A DNA stretch of 64,000 nt, from the NCBI GenBank assembly GCA_963829705.1, contig CAWHJN010000005.1, forward strand, positions 930,001 through 994,000, read 5' to 3'. Of this stretch, positions 34,424-42,679 are shown one piece after another. A program made the position numbers and the translations under genes. Position 1 is the first letter of the stretch, and each line of letters opens with the position of its first letter. This DNA comes from CAWHJN01 sp963829705. Lineage in GTDB: Bacteria; Bacteroidota; Rhodothermia; Rhodothermales; BA12. The notes beneath the pieces are model-generated. The model was given only the letters and a program-made list of their open reading frames with translations, ran no database searches and was not told the origin of the DNA.

Positions 34424-36043
34424 ATGGAGCTTTTCGTCTCGCCCACCCCCTTTCTCCCCGATGCTACTGACGCGGCCCGCGTGGCCGCGCTGCGACGCTG
34501 GGACATCCTCGACACGCCCGCCGAAGCGCCCTTTGACCGCATCGCACGGCTGGCGGCCCAGGTGTTTCAGGTGCCCATCGCCTTCGTCACGTTCATGGAG
34601 GAAGAGCGGCAGTTTTTCAAGGCATGCGTGGGCGTCAACATGGTAGAAGCGCCGCGCTCGACTTCGTTCTGCACGCACGCGCTCGAGGAGCCCGAACTGC
34701 TGATCGTCGAAGACGCGCTGCTGGACGCCCGCTTCTGCGACAACGTGTTCGTCGTGCAGCCGCCGCACCTGCGTTTCTACGCGGGCACACCCCTGCGCGA
34801 CGCCGACGGGTTCGCCATCGGCACGCTCTGCGTGTTCGACACCGCGCCGCACAGGGTGACCGAGCACGAGAAGCGCGCGCTCGTCGAACTCGGCATGATC
34901 GTGATGGATGAAATCGTGCTGCGTAAGGAAGTAGAACGGCGCGAGCAGGTCGAGCGCGAGGCGCAGGCAGCAGCCCTGCGTCTGCGCCAGACCCTCGACG
35001 CCATCCCCGACGCCATCTTTCGGATGGAGGCACACGGCACCTGTGTCGATTTCAAGCCCGGCGAGGTTCTCCCTCGCGCCCAGCCGTCCGCGTACATAGG
35101 CCGCTCGCAGGCGGATATCCTACCCGGCCACGTCGCCGCGCAGGCCGAGGCGGTGCTGCGCGCCGCGCTGGAGACGGGCGTGGTGCAGGAGGTGACGTAC
35201 GCGCTTCCCGGCCCGGAAGGCGAGCGGCATTACGAGTGCCGGTACGTGCCCAGCGGCAGCGAAGTGCTCGCCATCGTGCGCGACGTGACCGACACGCACC
35301 GCTTCAAGGCGGAACATGAAGCACGTGCGCGGGCCGAGGAGTTGTTGCAGGCCAAGAGCGCGCTCCTCAACAACGTCAGCCACGAGCTACGTACGCCGCT
35401 GGCCGGGATTCTGGGCTACGCGCAGATCATCGGGATGGACACCGAGGGCGAGGTGCGCACGTTCGCCGAAGGCATCGAGCACAGCGCCCAGCGGCTGCTC
35501 CAGACGATCACCGCGCTGCTGGACCTGGCACAGGCCGAAGCCGGAGAATACACGCTGCATCCTGAGCGCTTCGACGTGCTGGAAATGACCCGGTATGTCG
35601 CGGGCGATTTCAGCACCGTGGCCGAGGCAAAAGGCGTGGCGGTGCAGGTGGAGGCCGCGCCGGGCACCGACCCGGTGCTCCGCACCGATGCCGCCTGCTT
35701 GCGAAACGTGCTCAACCACCTGATCGGCAACGCCGTCAAGTTCACGCCGCAGGGAAGCGTGCGCGTAATCGTCGGCGGCGACGCGGCGCGGGTGCGCGTC
35801 GACGTGGTGGACACGGGCATCGGCATCGCGGAGGGTTTTCTGCCGCGTCTGTTCGAGGCCTTCACGCAGGCCTCCACGGGGCTGTCGCGCACGCACGAAG
35901 GCAGTGGGCTGGGGCTCGCGCTGGTGCGCCGGCTCGTCACGCTCATGGACGGGCACATCGACGTGGAGAGCACCGTCGGCAGCGGCACGCGCTTCACCCT
36001 TACGCTGCCACGCCACGCGGCTTCTTTCGAGCGCGCCGCATAG
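34424..36043 (+). CDS. GAF/PAS sensor histidine kinase
   Basis: A 539-residue soluble sensor kinase from the ATG at 34424. The frame is open 32 codons upstream but that part looks non-coding. The order is GAF domain (about 25-165, with FMEEERQFFKACVGVN and FYAGTPLRDADGFAIGTLCV), a coiled-coil linker (EVERREQVEREAQAAALRL) and a PAS-like region (about 205-305). HisKA with NNVSHELRTPLAGILGYAQI follows, then HATPase_c (LNHLIGNAVKFTP, VDTGIGIAEGFL, GSGLGLALVRRL). No transmembrane segment is evident. No response regulator gene is adjacent, so the partner is unknown. Confidence 0.9.
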   Translation: MELFVSPTPFLPDATDAARVAALRRWDILDTPAEAPFDRIARLAAQVFQVPIAFVTFMEEERQFFKACVGVNMVEAPRSTSFCTHALEEPELLIVEDALLDARFCDNVFVVQPPHLRFYAGTPLRDADGFAIGTLCVFDTAPHRVTEHEKRALVELGMIVMDEIVLRKEVERREQVEREAQAAALRLRQTLDAIPDAIFRMEAHGTCVDFKPGEVLPRAQPSAYIGRSQADILPGHVAAQAEAVLRAALETGVVQEVTYALPGPEGERHYECRYVPSGSEVLAIVRDVTDTHRFKAEHEARARAEELLQAKSALLNNVSHELRTPLAGILGYAQIIGMDTEGEVRTFAEGIEHSAQRLLQTITALLDLAQAEAGEYTLHPERFDVLEMTRYVAGDFSTVAEAKGVAVQVEAAPGTDPVLRTDAACLRNVLNHLIGNAVKFTPQGSVRVIVGGDAARVRVDVVDTGIGIAEGFLPRLFEAFTQASTGLSRTHEGSGLGLALVRRLVTLMDGHIDVESTVGSGTRFTLTLPRHAASFERAA

Positions 36044-36053
36044 GCTTCCGAAA

Positions 36054-36097
36054 CCGAGAAGCCCCCGTCACCGCAGGGGCGACGAGGGCTTTCTCGG
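36054..36097. terminator. Bidirectional terminator between the kinase and M1 peptidase genes
   Basis: CCGAGAA-GCCC near 36054-36064 pairs with GGGCTTTCTCGG at 36086-36097, with one bulged base. An internal CCCC/GGGG hairpin lies between. It separates two convergent genes. Confidence 0.75.
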
Positions 36098-36115
36098 AAC
36101 GGTCGGCCGGAGCGT

Positions 36116-38062
36116 TTACCGCCCGCCGCGCGGCGGGGTGGGCTGCGTGATGAGCCCTTCGCCCCACACGTCGTTGGCGCGGTCCACGTCGGGGAGGAGC
36201 GCGTCGGGGTCGAGCATGACGCCGCGTACGGGCTTGTCGATGTGCTCGGTGAACGTGTCGCTCGTGGCCCACGCGATGGCGGGGATGCGGCGCGTCTCCG
36301 TCGTGCCGTCGGCGTAGACGATGGAGAGCGTCGTCGGCAGGATGAGATCGCCCAGGTTTTCGATCGTCACGTCCACGCCATCGCCCGTCTCGGCAACGTT
36401 CGTGATGCCCTGGTTGAACAGGTCGTTGGTGTAAAACCAGCCTTTCCAGAAGTACGCGAGGTCTTCGCCGGCGACGTTCTCCATCGTGCGGAAAAAGTCC
36501 GACGGCTTCGGATGCTTGTACGCCCACTCGTCGATGTACTGGCGGAAGGCGAGGTCGAAGCGCTCCGGCCCGAGGATGTACTCGCGCAAGAGGCGCAGGC
36601 CGTAGCCCGGCTTGCGGTAGGCGAGAAAGCCGAGGTCGGTGCGGCGGATCTGGTCGGGAAAGGTGAAGATGGGCGTGTCGGTCTGCCGCATCAGGTTGGA
36701 GATGTAGTCGGGCGACATGCTGCCCGCGCGCCGCGCGTCGTCGCCGTAGAAGGCGAGGTTCGAGTAGTAGTTGATGAACGTGTTGAAGCCCTCGTCCATC
36801 CACGCGTACCGGCGCTCGTCGGAGCCGACGATCATGGGAAACCACGTGTGGCCGAACTCGTGATCGGTCACGCCGAAGAGGCCCTGCCCGCGCGCGTTGA
36901 CGGAGCAGAAGACGATCATCGGGTACTCCATGCCGCCCACGACGCCCGCCACGTTGGTGGCGACGGGGTACGGGTAGCGGAACCACTGCTCGGAATAATG
37001 GCGGATGGTGTGGCGCAGGTACTGCGTCGACATCTCCCAGCCTTCCTGCTCACCCGTGCCCAAGCCTTCGTGCGGGTACGTACTCTGGAGGAGCACCCCG
37101 TCCCAGCCTGCGGCGTCCCAGATGAACGCACGCGAGGCTGCCCACGACACGTCGCGGACGTTGTCGGCCTTGAAGCGCCACGTCAGCATGCCGCTACCGG
37201 CGGGGCGCGAGCCGGGCGTGCCTACCTCGTCGGGTGCGACGATCATCACGGTTTCCTCGCTCGTGCGCGCGCGGTTCAAGCGTGCCTGCTGCTCGGCGGT
37301 GAGCACGTCACCAGGGTTCTCGAGCGTGCCCGTCGATGCCACGATCACGTCGTGCGGCACCGTCAGTTCGAGTTCGTAGTCGCCGTAGTCAAGCAAAAAC
37401 TCGCCCTGGCCGTAATAAGGCAGCGTATTCCAGCCGTGAACGTCGTCGTAGACGTAGACGCGCGGGTACCATTGGGCGAGTTCGTAGACGGTGCCGCGCG
37501 CCGTTTTGAGCCGCCCCATGCGGTCGGCGCCGTACTGCGGGATGAGGAAGTTGTAGTCGAGCGTGAGCGCAATCGTCCCGCCGTGGGGTGCGAGCGGCTC
37601 GTTGAGCGCAACGCGCATCCGCGTGTCGTCGATGAGGTAGCGGGGCGAGTAGCCCGTCTCGCCCACGGTGACGCGGGTGATCTGGTAACCGCCGCCCTCG
37701 AACGACCCGCGCCAGCGTGAATCGGCGGGCTGGATGGACGCGCCCCGGCTGCCGATGGCGAACAGGTTCTGGTCGAGTTGCAGCCACACAGCGTCGAGCG
37801 CGTCGGGGCTGTTGTTGGTGTAGGTGAGGGTGACGGTGCCGTCGATGCGGTTGGCAACCGTGTCGAGCGTGGCGCGGATGTGGTAGTCGGCGCGCTGCTG
37901 CCAGTAGGCATCGCCGGGGCTACCGTCGGCGCGGCGGAGGGCGTCGGGATCGGGCAGGTCGAGCGCCGTGAAGGCGTCGCGGTTGTGGATAGGTGCGTCC
38001 TGTGCCTGCGCGGGCACCACGAGCGCGCAGACGAGCAGAAGCAGAGGCAGGAGCCTGTTCAT
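36116..38062 (-). CDS. M1 family metallopeptidase (secreted)
   Basis: A zinc aminopeptidase-type enzyme exported to the periplasm or surface. The ATG at 38062 gives 648 residues with a clean signal peptide (LLPLLLLVCALVVPAQAQ). The N-terminal beta domain spans about residues 60-290. The zinc site is DHEFGHTWFPMIVGSDERR followed by WMDEGFNTF, i.e. HExxH with the third ligand Glu 18 residues later, near residues 398-422. GGMEYPM replaces the usual GAMEN motif, as in many Bacteroidota M1 enzymes. The C-terminus PTPPRGGR is basic. It is divergent from surE. Confidence 0.92.
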   Translation of the reverse strand: MNRLLPLLLLVCALVVPAQAQDAPIHNRDAFTALDLPDPDALRRADGSPGDAYWQQRADYHIRATLDTVANRIDGTVTLTYTNNSPDALDAVWLQLDQNLFAIGSRGASIQPADSRWRGSFEGGGYQITRVTVGETGYSPRYLIDDTRMRVALNEPLAPHGGTIALTLDYNFLIPQYGADRMGRLKTARGTVYELAQWYPRVYVYDDVHGWNTLPYYGQGEFLLDYGDYELELTVPHDVIVASTGTLENPGDVLTAEQQARLNRARTSEETVMIVAPDEVGTPGSRPAGSGMLTWRFKADNVRDVSWAASRAFIWDAAGWDGVLLQSTYPHEGLGTGEQEGWEMSTQYLRHTIRHYSEQWFRYPYPVATNVAGVVGGMEYPMIVFCSVNARGQGLFGVTDHEFGHTWFPMIVGSDERRYAWMDEGFNTFINYYSNLAFYGDDARRAGSMSPDYISNLMRQTDTPIFTFPDQIRRTDLGFLAYRKPGYGLRLLREYILGPERFDLAFRQYIDEWAYKHPKPSDFFRTMENVAGEDLAYFWKGWFYTNDLFNQGITNVAETGDGVDVTIENLGDLILPTTLSIVYADGTTETRRIPAIAWATSDTFTEHIDKPVRGVMLDPDALLPDVDRANDVWGEGLITQPTPPRGGR

Positions 38063-38251
38063 GGCGGTCCGGGGAAACGTGAAACAGAGGAAAACGACAT
38101 GTTTCAACATAACGCAGGTCGTCGCCGGATGGTACCCCGGTCCGGACCTGTGCGGAACCGCCTGTGCAATGAAACGATAAAGACGCTGGACGCGGGAATC
38201 TTGCCGGGCGAACGGCTGTGCAAGAGCGTCTTTTCAAACCGCCATGTGCAT

Positions 38252-39025
38252 ATGTCCGCCCGCCCGCTGATTCTGATTTCCAACGACGACGGCATCGACG
38301 CGCCCGGCATCGTGTCGCTGGCGAGCGCCCTCGACGGCCTGGCCGATCTGCACGTCGTCGCGCCCATCAGCGAGCAGAGCGCCGTGGGGCACGCCATCAC
38401 CGTCCGCGACCCCGTGCGGGCGCGCGAGTGGTCTTTCGAGGGGCCCTCGGGGCCGATCACGGCGCACGCCGTCACGGGCACCCCTGCGGACTGCGTCAAG
38501 CTTGCCCTGCAACACCTGCTGCCGCGCAAGCCCGACCTCGTCGTCTCGGGCATCAACAACGGGCCGAACACCGCCGTCAACGTGATCTATTCGGGCACCG
38601 TCAGCGCCGCCACGGAGGCGACCATCCTCGGCATCGACGCCGTCGCCTTCTCGCAGGATGCGTGGGACAAGCGGGAGTTCGAGGCGTCGGGGCGCTGGGC
38701 GCGGCGCATCGCCGAGCGGGTACTCGAAAACGGCCTGCCAGACGGCATCCTGCTCAACGTCAACATCCCGTTTCTGCCGTTCGACGACATCCGGGGCGCG
38801 CGCGTGACGCGGCAGGCGCGCGCGCGCTGGGAGGAGGAATTCGACCCGCGCTACGATCCCCGAAATCAGCCCTATTTCTGGATGACGGGCCGCTTCGTCA
38901 ACCTCGACGAAGGCGACGACACCGACCTCGAAGCCGTCGGCGCAGGCTACGTCTCCGTCACGCCCATCCACTACGACCTCACCGCCTACGAAGCCCTGCG
39001 CGAAATGGAGGCGTGGAACTGGTGA
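38252..39025 (+). CDS. surE: 5'/3'-nucleotidase SurE
   Basis: SurE removes phosphate from nucleoside monophosphates and short polyphosphate. The start at 38252 (MSARPLILISNDDGIDAPG) gives 257 residues. The metal ligands are in SNDDGIDAPG, the Ser in SEQSAVGHAIT and the Asn in VSGINNGPNTAVNVIYSGTV. VTGTPADCVKLAL and VTPIHYDLTAYEAL complete the family pattern. The frame stays open far upstream but only as an antisense of the M1 gene. The stop is followed at once by an inverted heptamer repeat. Confidence 0.96.
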   Translation: MSARPLILISNDDGIDAPGIVSLASALDGLADLHVVAPISEQSAVGHAITVRDPVRAREWSFEGPSGPITAHAVTGTPADCVKLALQHLLPRKPDLVVSGINNGPNTAVNVIYSGTVSAATEATILGIDAVAFSQDAWDKREFEASGRWARRIAERVLENGLPDGILLNVNIPFLPFDDIRGARVTRQARARWEEEFDPRYDPRNQPYFWMTGRFVNLDEGDDTDLEAVGAGYVSVTPIHYDLTAYEALREMEAWNW

Positions 39026-39074
39026 GAAAGGAGGTTAGAGGTTAGCCCTTCTTCGCCAACCTCTAACCTTCAGC
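39026..39074. repeat. Inverted heptamer repeat between surE and the next gene
   Basis: The two heptamers GGTTAGA and GGTTAGC at 39033-39046 are mirrored by CTCTAAC/AACC. Positions 39033-39043 pair perfectly with 39058-39068. It begins one base after the surE stop and ends two bases before the convergent gene's stop, so it could serve as a terminator for both. Confidence 0.75.
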
Positions 39075-39076
39075 CG

Positions 39077-39325
39077 CTACTTGTGATTGAGCCGATACAC
39101 GATTTTGCGGAGCGTATCGAACTGTAAATAGGGATACTCTTCGCGCAGCAATTCGATGGCCTCCGTCGCGGCTACGTCGTCGTTGCGGAGCGTGCGGAAG
39201 CGCAGCCGGATCTGGTAGTCGCGGATGCCTTTCTCGCTGAGGAGGTGGTTGGCTTCCAGCACCTGATAGAGCTGATCCGGAATCAGGTCGGCAATCGGGT
39301 TTTGGCTTACGGTGGAGGCTTGCAT
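39077..39325 (-). CDS. Small conserved-looking protein of unknown function
   Basis: An 82-residue protein from the ATG at 39325 (MQASTVSQNPIADLIPDQLY). It is mainly helical by eye, with a dense mix of charged and hydrophobic residues. YQVLEANHLLSEKGIRDYQI, ATEAIELLREEYPYLQFDT and LRKIVYRLNHK read like a compact DNA- or protein-binding fold. I do not recognise the family. A longer frame from 39379 adds 18 residues that look non-coding. Coding character (no Arg-rich shadow bias) supports a real gene. Confidence 0.65.
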   Translation of the reverse strand: MQASTVSQNPIADLIPDQLYQVLEANHLLSEKGIRDYQIRLRFRTLRNDDVAATEAIELLREEYPYLQFDTLRKIVYRLNHK

Positions 39326-39431
39326 GGCGCGTGGAAGTCTGTGCGTGGACGGCGAGGAGGGGGCAGGGCGAGAACCCATGCTCAGGGTACTGCACAGTGC
39401 CGGGCGCGTCCAGCCGCGCGTTCCGAACGGT

Positions 39432-40469
39432 TCAGGGTTGAATCTGAACGGTGCTATCGCGGCGCGAGTAGTTGCGCCGCGCCACGATGCCGAGGCAGAT
39501 CGCGCCGGTGAGTGTGTAAAGCACGAGTTGCGCGCCGTGCGCGAAGACGGCGTAGACCTGCGCGTCCACCTCGGCCATGCCGTAGAGCAGCACCAGCGTC
39601 TGGATGGTGATGTAGTGGTACGAGCCCGCGCCGCCGGGCGTGGGCACCACCATGCCGATGGCGCCGATGAGCATGATGCACCAGCCGTCGACGGGCGTGA
39701 TGTTCGCCGCCGCGCCGCTGCCGAGCAGCACGAACGGCAGCCACGCGATGAGGCTGTAGAGCACCCACATGGCCGCCGTGGTGGCCGCGAGGCCCCAGCG
39801 GTGAGGACTCGTGCCGAGCGTCGCCAGCCCGTCGCGGAAGCTGACGAGGAGCGGATGCACGTGGCGCGTCCACCAGTTTGGCGTATCGGATCGGTGCAGG
39901 CGCCCCAGCACGCGCCAGGCCAGCAGCGCCGCCACGAGCAGTGCCAGTCCGCCCGCGACGATCCACACGAGCACCCCGCGATCCGGCAGCACGAACAGCG
40001 TCTCCAGCGCCTTCAGCCGTGCACCGAGTAGCAGGGGCACCGTCAGCAAGCCCAGCGCGAGCGCGGCCACGTCCAGCAGCCGCTCCAGCACGACAGTGCC
40101 CAGCACGGCGCTGAACGGACGGCTCGCGGCGCGCGCCACCGTGGTCGTGCGGACGACCTCGCCCAGCCGGGGCGCGCCGTAGTTGACCATGTAGCCGATC
40201 ATCACGGCGGCAAACGCGAACGGCGTGCGGATGCGCCGGGCATTGGGGTCAGGCGGCAGGCCGTCGAGCAGCATCGTCCAGCGCCAGGCGCGCAGCACGT
40301 GCGCGAAGAGCATCAGCGCCGCCAGCAGCGGCATCCAGCGATAATCTGCCGTGGCGAGCGCGTGGCGCAGTTCGCCGAAGTGCAGACCCCGCAGCGCCAG
40401 CCACAGCAGCAGCGCCGCCAGCACGAAGCCGCCGATCTGCATGAGAAGAGAGCGGAGGCGGGCAGGCAT
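39432..40469 (-). CDS. Lysylphosphatidylglycerol synthase transmembrane/flippase-like protein
   Basis: A 345-residue integral membrane protein from the ATG at 40469. About eight hydrophobic helices are visible. The motifs HVLRAWRWTMLLDGLP (near residue 57), YMVNYGAPRLGEVVRTTTVAR (near residue 90) and GMVVPTPGGAGSYHYITIQT (near residue 280) are typical of the UPF0104/LPG-synthase TM (flippase-like) family. There is no synthase domain, so lysyl-lipid synthesis is not implied. It lies downstream of lolA, separated by a terminator hairpin, and both concern the envelope. Confidence 0.85.
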   Translation of the reverse strand: MPARLRSLLMQIGGFVLAALLLWLALRGLHFGELRHALATADYRWMPLLAALMLFAHVLRAWRWTMLLDGLPPDPNARRIRTPFAFAAVMIGYMVNYGAPRLGEVVRTTTVARAASRPFSAVLGTVVLERLLDVAALALGLLTVPLLLGARLKALETLFVLPDRGVLVWIVAGGLALLVAALLAWRVLGRLHRSDTPNWWTRHVHPLLVSFRDGLATLGTSPHRWGLAATTAAMWVLYSLIAWLPFVLLGSGAAANITPVDGWCIMLIGAIGMVVPTPGGAGSYHYITIQTLVLLYGMAEVDAQVYAVFAHGAQLVLYTLTGAICLGIVARRNYSRRDSTVQIQP

Positions 40470-40486
40470 GGCGACGGGGCAGATAC

Positions 40487-40540
40487 AGAAAAGGCTCAAT
40501 GACGAGCGGGAAGGCAAGATTCCCAGTCGGCATTGAGCCT
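40487..40540 (-). terminator. Rho-independent terminator after lolA
   Basis: AGGCTCAATG (40492-40501) pairs with CATTGAGCCT (40531-40540), with a further GGGAA/TTCCC pair inside. On the minus strand the stem is followed by TTTTCT. It would end lolA transcripts before the flippase-like gene. Confidence 0.8.
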
Positions 40541-40553
40541 CCGCGAATTGATG

Positions 40554-40637
40554 CGGCGAAGATTTGAGGTCGGCGGTTAGAGGCTGGAAAGCGGATACCA
40601 ATCTCCGATCTCGAACCTCCCGCAACCCACCCGGCCA
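40554..40637. repeat. Heptamer array downstream of lolA
   Basis: Twelve heptamers fit 40554-40637: GGTTAGA, GGCTGGA and relatives on one side, CTCCGAT, CTCGAAC, CTCCCGC and relatives on the other. The centre is near 40595. The inversion is degenerate. It lies four bases from the lolA stop and shares its words with the arrays at 39026-39074 and 25134-25181. Confidence 0.65.
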
Positions 40638-40641
40638 CCTT

Positions 40642-41289
40642 CTATCCCTGCTCGCGCATATCGATCACCTCGGTGCCTTTCGGCGCGGTGAAGCGGAACG
40701 TCGAAGCCGTCACCGCAGGGTCGAACTGGATGTTGCGGAGGTCGTAGCGCATCGTCGTGCTGTTCACGTCGCGCAGGGCGATGCGCGTGATGACGTTGTC
40801 GCGGTCGCGCATCGTCACCTTGACCTCTTCGAAAAACTCGCTGTCGCTCTTCGGGACGAGTGTGAGCGTGTAGTGCTTCGCGCCGCCGACGGTGGCATTC
40901 GTGACGCCGGTGACACGGTAGCGGCTGCCGTAGCGGGTGAGGAAGCTCGTGGGCGAGAACGTCGTCTCGTCCTCGACGAAGTCGCTGACGATGACCTGCT
41001 TCTGCGTGGCGTTGTAGAGCCACGTCGTCACGCCGTCGGTGACGAACTGCTGCGGCCCGGCTTCGACGCGGTAGCGCGTACCCGCGACGACGAGCGTGCC
41101 AGTGAACGTCTCGTCGCCGTACGGCCCGCTCATCGTCTGGGTAAACTCGGCGCGCATGGACTTCGACGGCGTGTACGTCTGCTGGAGGCGCTGGAGGAGG
41201 TCGGTGCCCGTCTGCGCATGAACCTGTCCAGTCGAGAGGACAGCCAGAAGCGCCAGCGTGAAAAAGGAACGGTAAAAAGAGCGTGTCAT
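40642..41289 (-). CDS. lolA: Outer-membrane lipoprotein carrier protein LolA
   Basis: LolA ferries lipoproteins across the periplasm from LolCDE to the outer membrane. The ATG at 41289 gives 215 residues with a signal peptide (FFTLALLAVLSTGQVHAQ). The mature part begins LLQRLQQTYTPSKSMRAEFTQT, followed by GTLVVAGTRYRVEAG, TTWLYNATQKQVIVSD and FTAPKGTEVIDM at the end, the typical LolA fold. The longer frame from 41370 adds 27 residues without signal character. Confidence 0.92.
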   Translation of the reverse strand: MTRSFYRSFFTLALLAVLSTGQVHAQTGTDLLQRLQQTYTPSKSMRAEFTQTMSGPYGDETFTGTLVVAGTRYRVEAGPQQFVTDGVTTWLYNATQKQVIVSDFVEDETTFSPTSFLTRYGSRYRVTGVTNATVGGAKHYTLTLVPKSDSEFFEEVKVTMRDRDNVITRIALRDVNSTTMRYDLRNIQFDPAVTASTFRFTAPKGTEVIDMREQG

Positions 41290-41450
41290 GGCAGCGAGAA
41301 CGTCGAAAACGACGGAAGGAGGGACGATGCCCTGAAACGGGACGAGAACCGTGCCAGGGCGCGAAGGCATTGTTACGCAAGCGTCAACGCGCGGGGGGAG
41401 CCGCGGGGTGCCCTGCCGGATACGTTCTCTGCACTTTCACTCCCTGCACC

Positions 41451-41912
41451 ATGTCTCACCCCGACACCCCGGCGGTCGGCCACGCGGCCGAGACGCACGC
41501 CCAGCGCACCATCACCTCGTGCATGGACGTCTACAACGCCTGCCAGCAAACTGCCGCGTACTGCGTGGATCAGCGCGCCGATTACGCCGATCCGCACCGC
41601 GTTCAGGTGCTCTACGACTGCGCCGACAGCCACCTGATGGCCGCCAACTTCCTCATCCGCGCCTCGCCCTTCAGCCACCGCGCGCTGCGCCTCGCCGCCT
41701 CCATAGCCCAGGCGTGCATGGATGCCTTCGCCGAGTTCGAGCACGACGACGCCCAGCTCCGCAAGCTCTACGCCGTCTGCGCCCAGAGTACGCAAGCCCT
41801 GCGTGCCTTCGTGGGCGACGCCGAGGCGGCCCCGGAAAACGACGCGCGCGACGAGACGCTCAAAGAAACCTTTCCCGCCTCCGACCCGGCCCCGCCACCT
41901 ACGGAGGTGTAG
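41451..41912 (+). CDS. Cysteine-poor Csp-like four-helix bundle protein with FPASDP tail
   Basis: A 153-residue cytosolic protein resembling the four-helix bundle copper-storage (Csp/DUF326) family. RTITSCMDVYNACQQTAAYC, LYDCADSHLMAANFLIRASP, SIAQACMDAFAEFEHDDAQL and KLYAVCAQSTQALRAFV fall in the helix positions of that family. Only six Cys remain where copper-storing members have a dozen or more, so metal storage is doubtful. The C-terminus carries DETLKETFPASDPAPP, a short motif seen at the end of many small proteins of unknown function. The start is the ATG at 41451. It is followed two bases later by the GTG start of the next gene. Confidence 0.7.
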   Translation: MSHPDTPAVGHAAETHAQRTITSCMDVYNACQQTAAYCVDQRADYADPHRVQVLYDCADSHLMAANFLIRASPFSHRALRLAASIAQACMDAFAEFEHDDAQLRKLYAVCAQSTQALRAFVGDAEAAPENDARDETLKETFPASDPAPPPTEV

Positions 41913-41913
41913 C

Positions 41914-42370
41914 GTGCTCCGGCGCGTCGTCTCAGGCGGGCCAGACGGGCGTAGACCGCGCCGCTCTCGACGCGGCGCTGGGAGCAGGCCTGGAGGTCGG
42001 CGGGTGGTGCCCGAAGGGGCGTCTGGCCGAGGACGGCACCATCCCCGAAATCTATCCCCTCGTCGAGACCGAAAGCAGCGACCCAGCCGTCCGCACCCGT
42101 TTCAACGTGCGCGACAGCGACGCCACGCTCGTGCTCGTGGAGGGAGAGCCACGCGGGGGGACGGCGCTGACCGTCGCGGTGGCGCGTGAACTTCACCGAC
42201 CGTACCATGTAGCACGGCCCTCACAGGAATCAGGCGAGGTGCTCGCGTGGCTCGATGCCGTCCGGCCCACGGTGCTCAACGTGGCTGGGCCACGCGCCAG
42301 CGAACGCTCCGGCATTTACGCCGCCGCCCGCACCCTGCTCGACGTGCTCTTCGCCCGCCTGCCCGGGTAG
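41914..42370 (+). CDS. Putative molybdenum carrier/SLOG-like nucleotide-binding protein, frameshifted
   Basis: About 151 residues when repaired. A GTG start at 41914 gives VLRRVVSGG. After one extra C at 41941-41942 the sequence continues QTGVDRAALDAALGAGLEVG, then GWCPKGRLAEDGTIP, NVRDSDATLVLVEGEPRGGT and VLNVAGPRASERSGIY. This is the layout of the putative molybdenum-cofactor carrier family, a Rossmann-like fold. Binding of a nucleotide or cofactor is expected; no molybdenum genes are nearby. It follows the Csp-like gene by one base, so they may be co-translated. Confidence 0.78.
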
Positions 42371-42371
42371 C

Positions 42372-42390
42372 CGCGCCCTCAGGGGGCGCG
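42372..42390. terminator. Hairpin between convergent genes
   Basis: CGCGCCC (42372-42378) pairs with GGGCGCG (42384-42390) around a 5-base loop. It lies between the molybdenum-carrier-like gene and the end of the his segment. No T run follows. Confidence 0.5.
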
Positions 42391-42394
42391 CGAC

Positions 42395-42679
42395 CTACTC
42401 CGGGCGGCGGCGCGAGCGCTGCGCGTAGAGGTCTTCTCCCTGCCGCATCCGCCGGAGTGCCCGGTAGAACACGTAGCCCACGGCGCACAGTCCGCAGGCG
42501 ACGAACACGATCAGCGGCAGCCACAGCGGCACCTCGGGGCCGTATTTGCCGAACTGCCGTGCGTGTGTGCCGGGGTGCGCCACGGCCTGCACCACGAGCC
42601 ACCCCGACGCCAGCGCGGCGAAGGCGAGCACCGTGGTGAGCGCGACGCGCAACAATCTGGCGGGCGTGCGCTCAGGCAT
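42395..42679 (-). CDS. Small two-span membrane protein after hisF
   Basis: A 94-residue protein with two hydrophobic helices (VALTTVLAFAALASGWLVVQA and LWLPLIVFVACGLCAVGYVF) and a basic C-terminus (QRSRRRPE). The family is not recognised. Its start overlaps the last eight bases of hisF, so it is expressed with the his genes, although a role in histidine synthesis is not implied. Confidence 0.65.
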   Translation of the reverse strand: MPERTPARLLRVALTTVLAFAALASGWLVVQAVAHPGTHARQFGKYGPEVPLWLPLIVFVACGLCAVGYVFYRALRRMRQGEDLYAQRSRRRPE

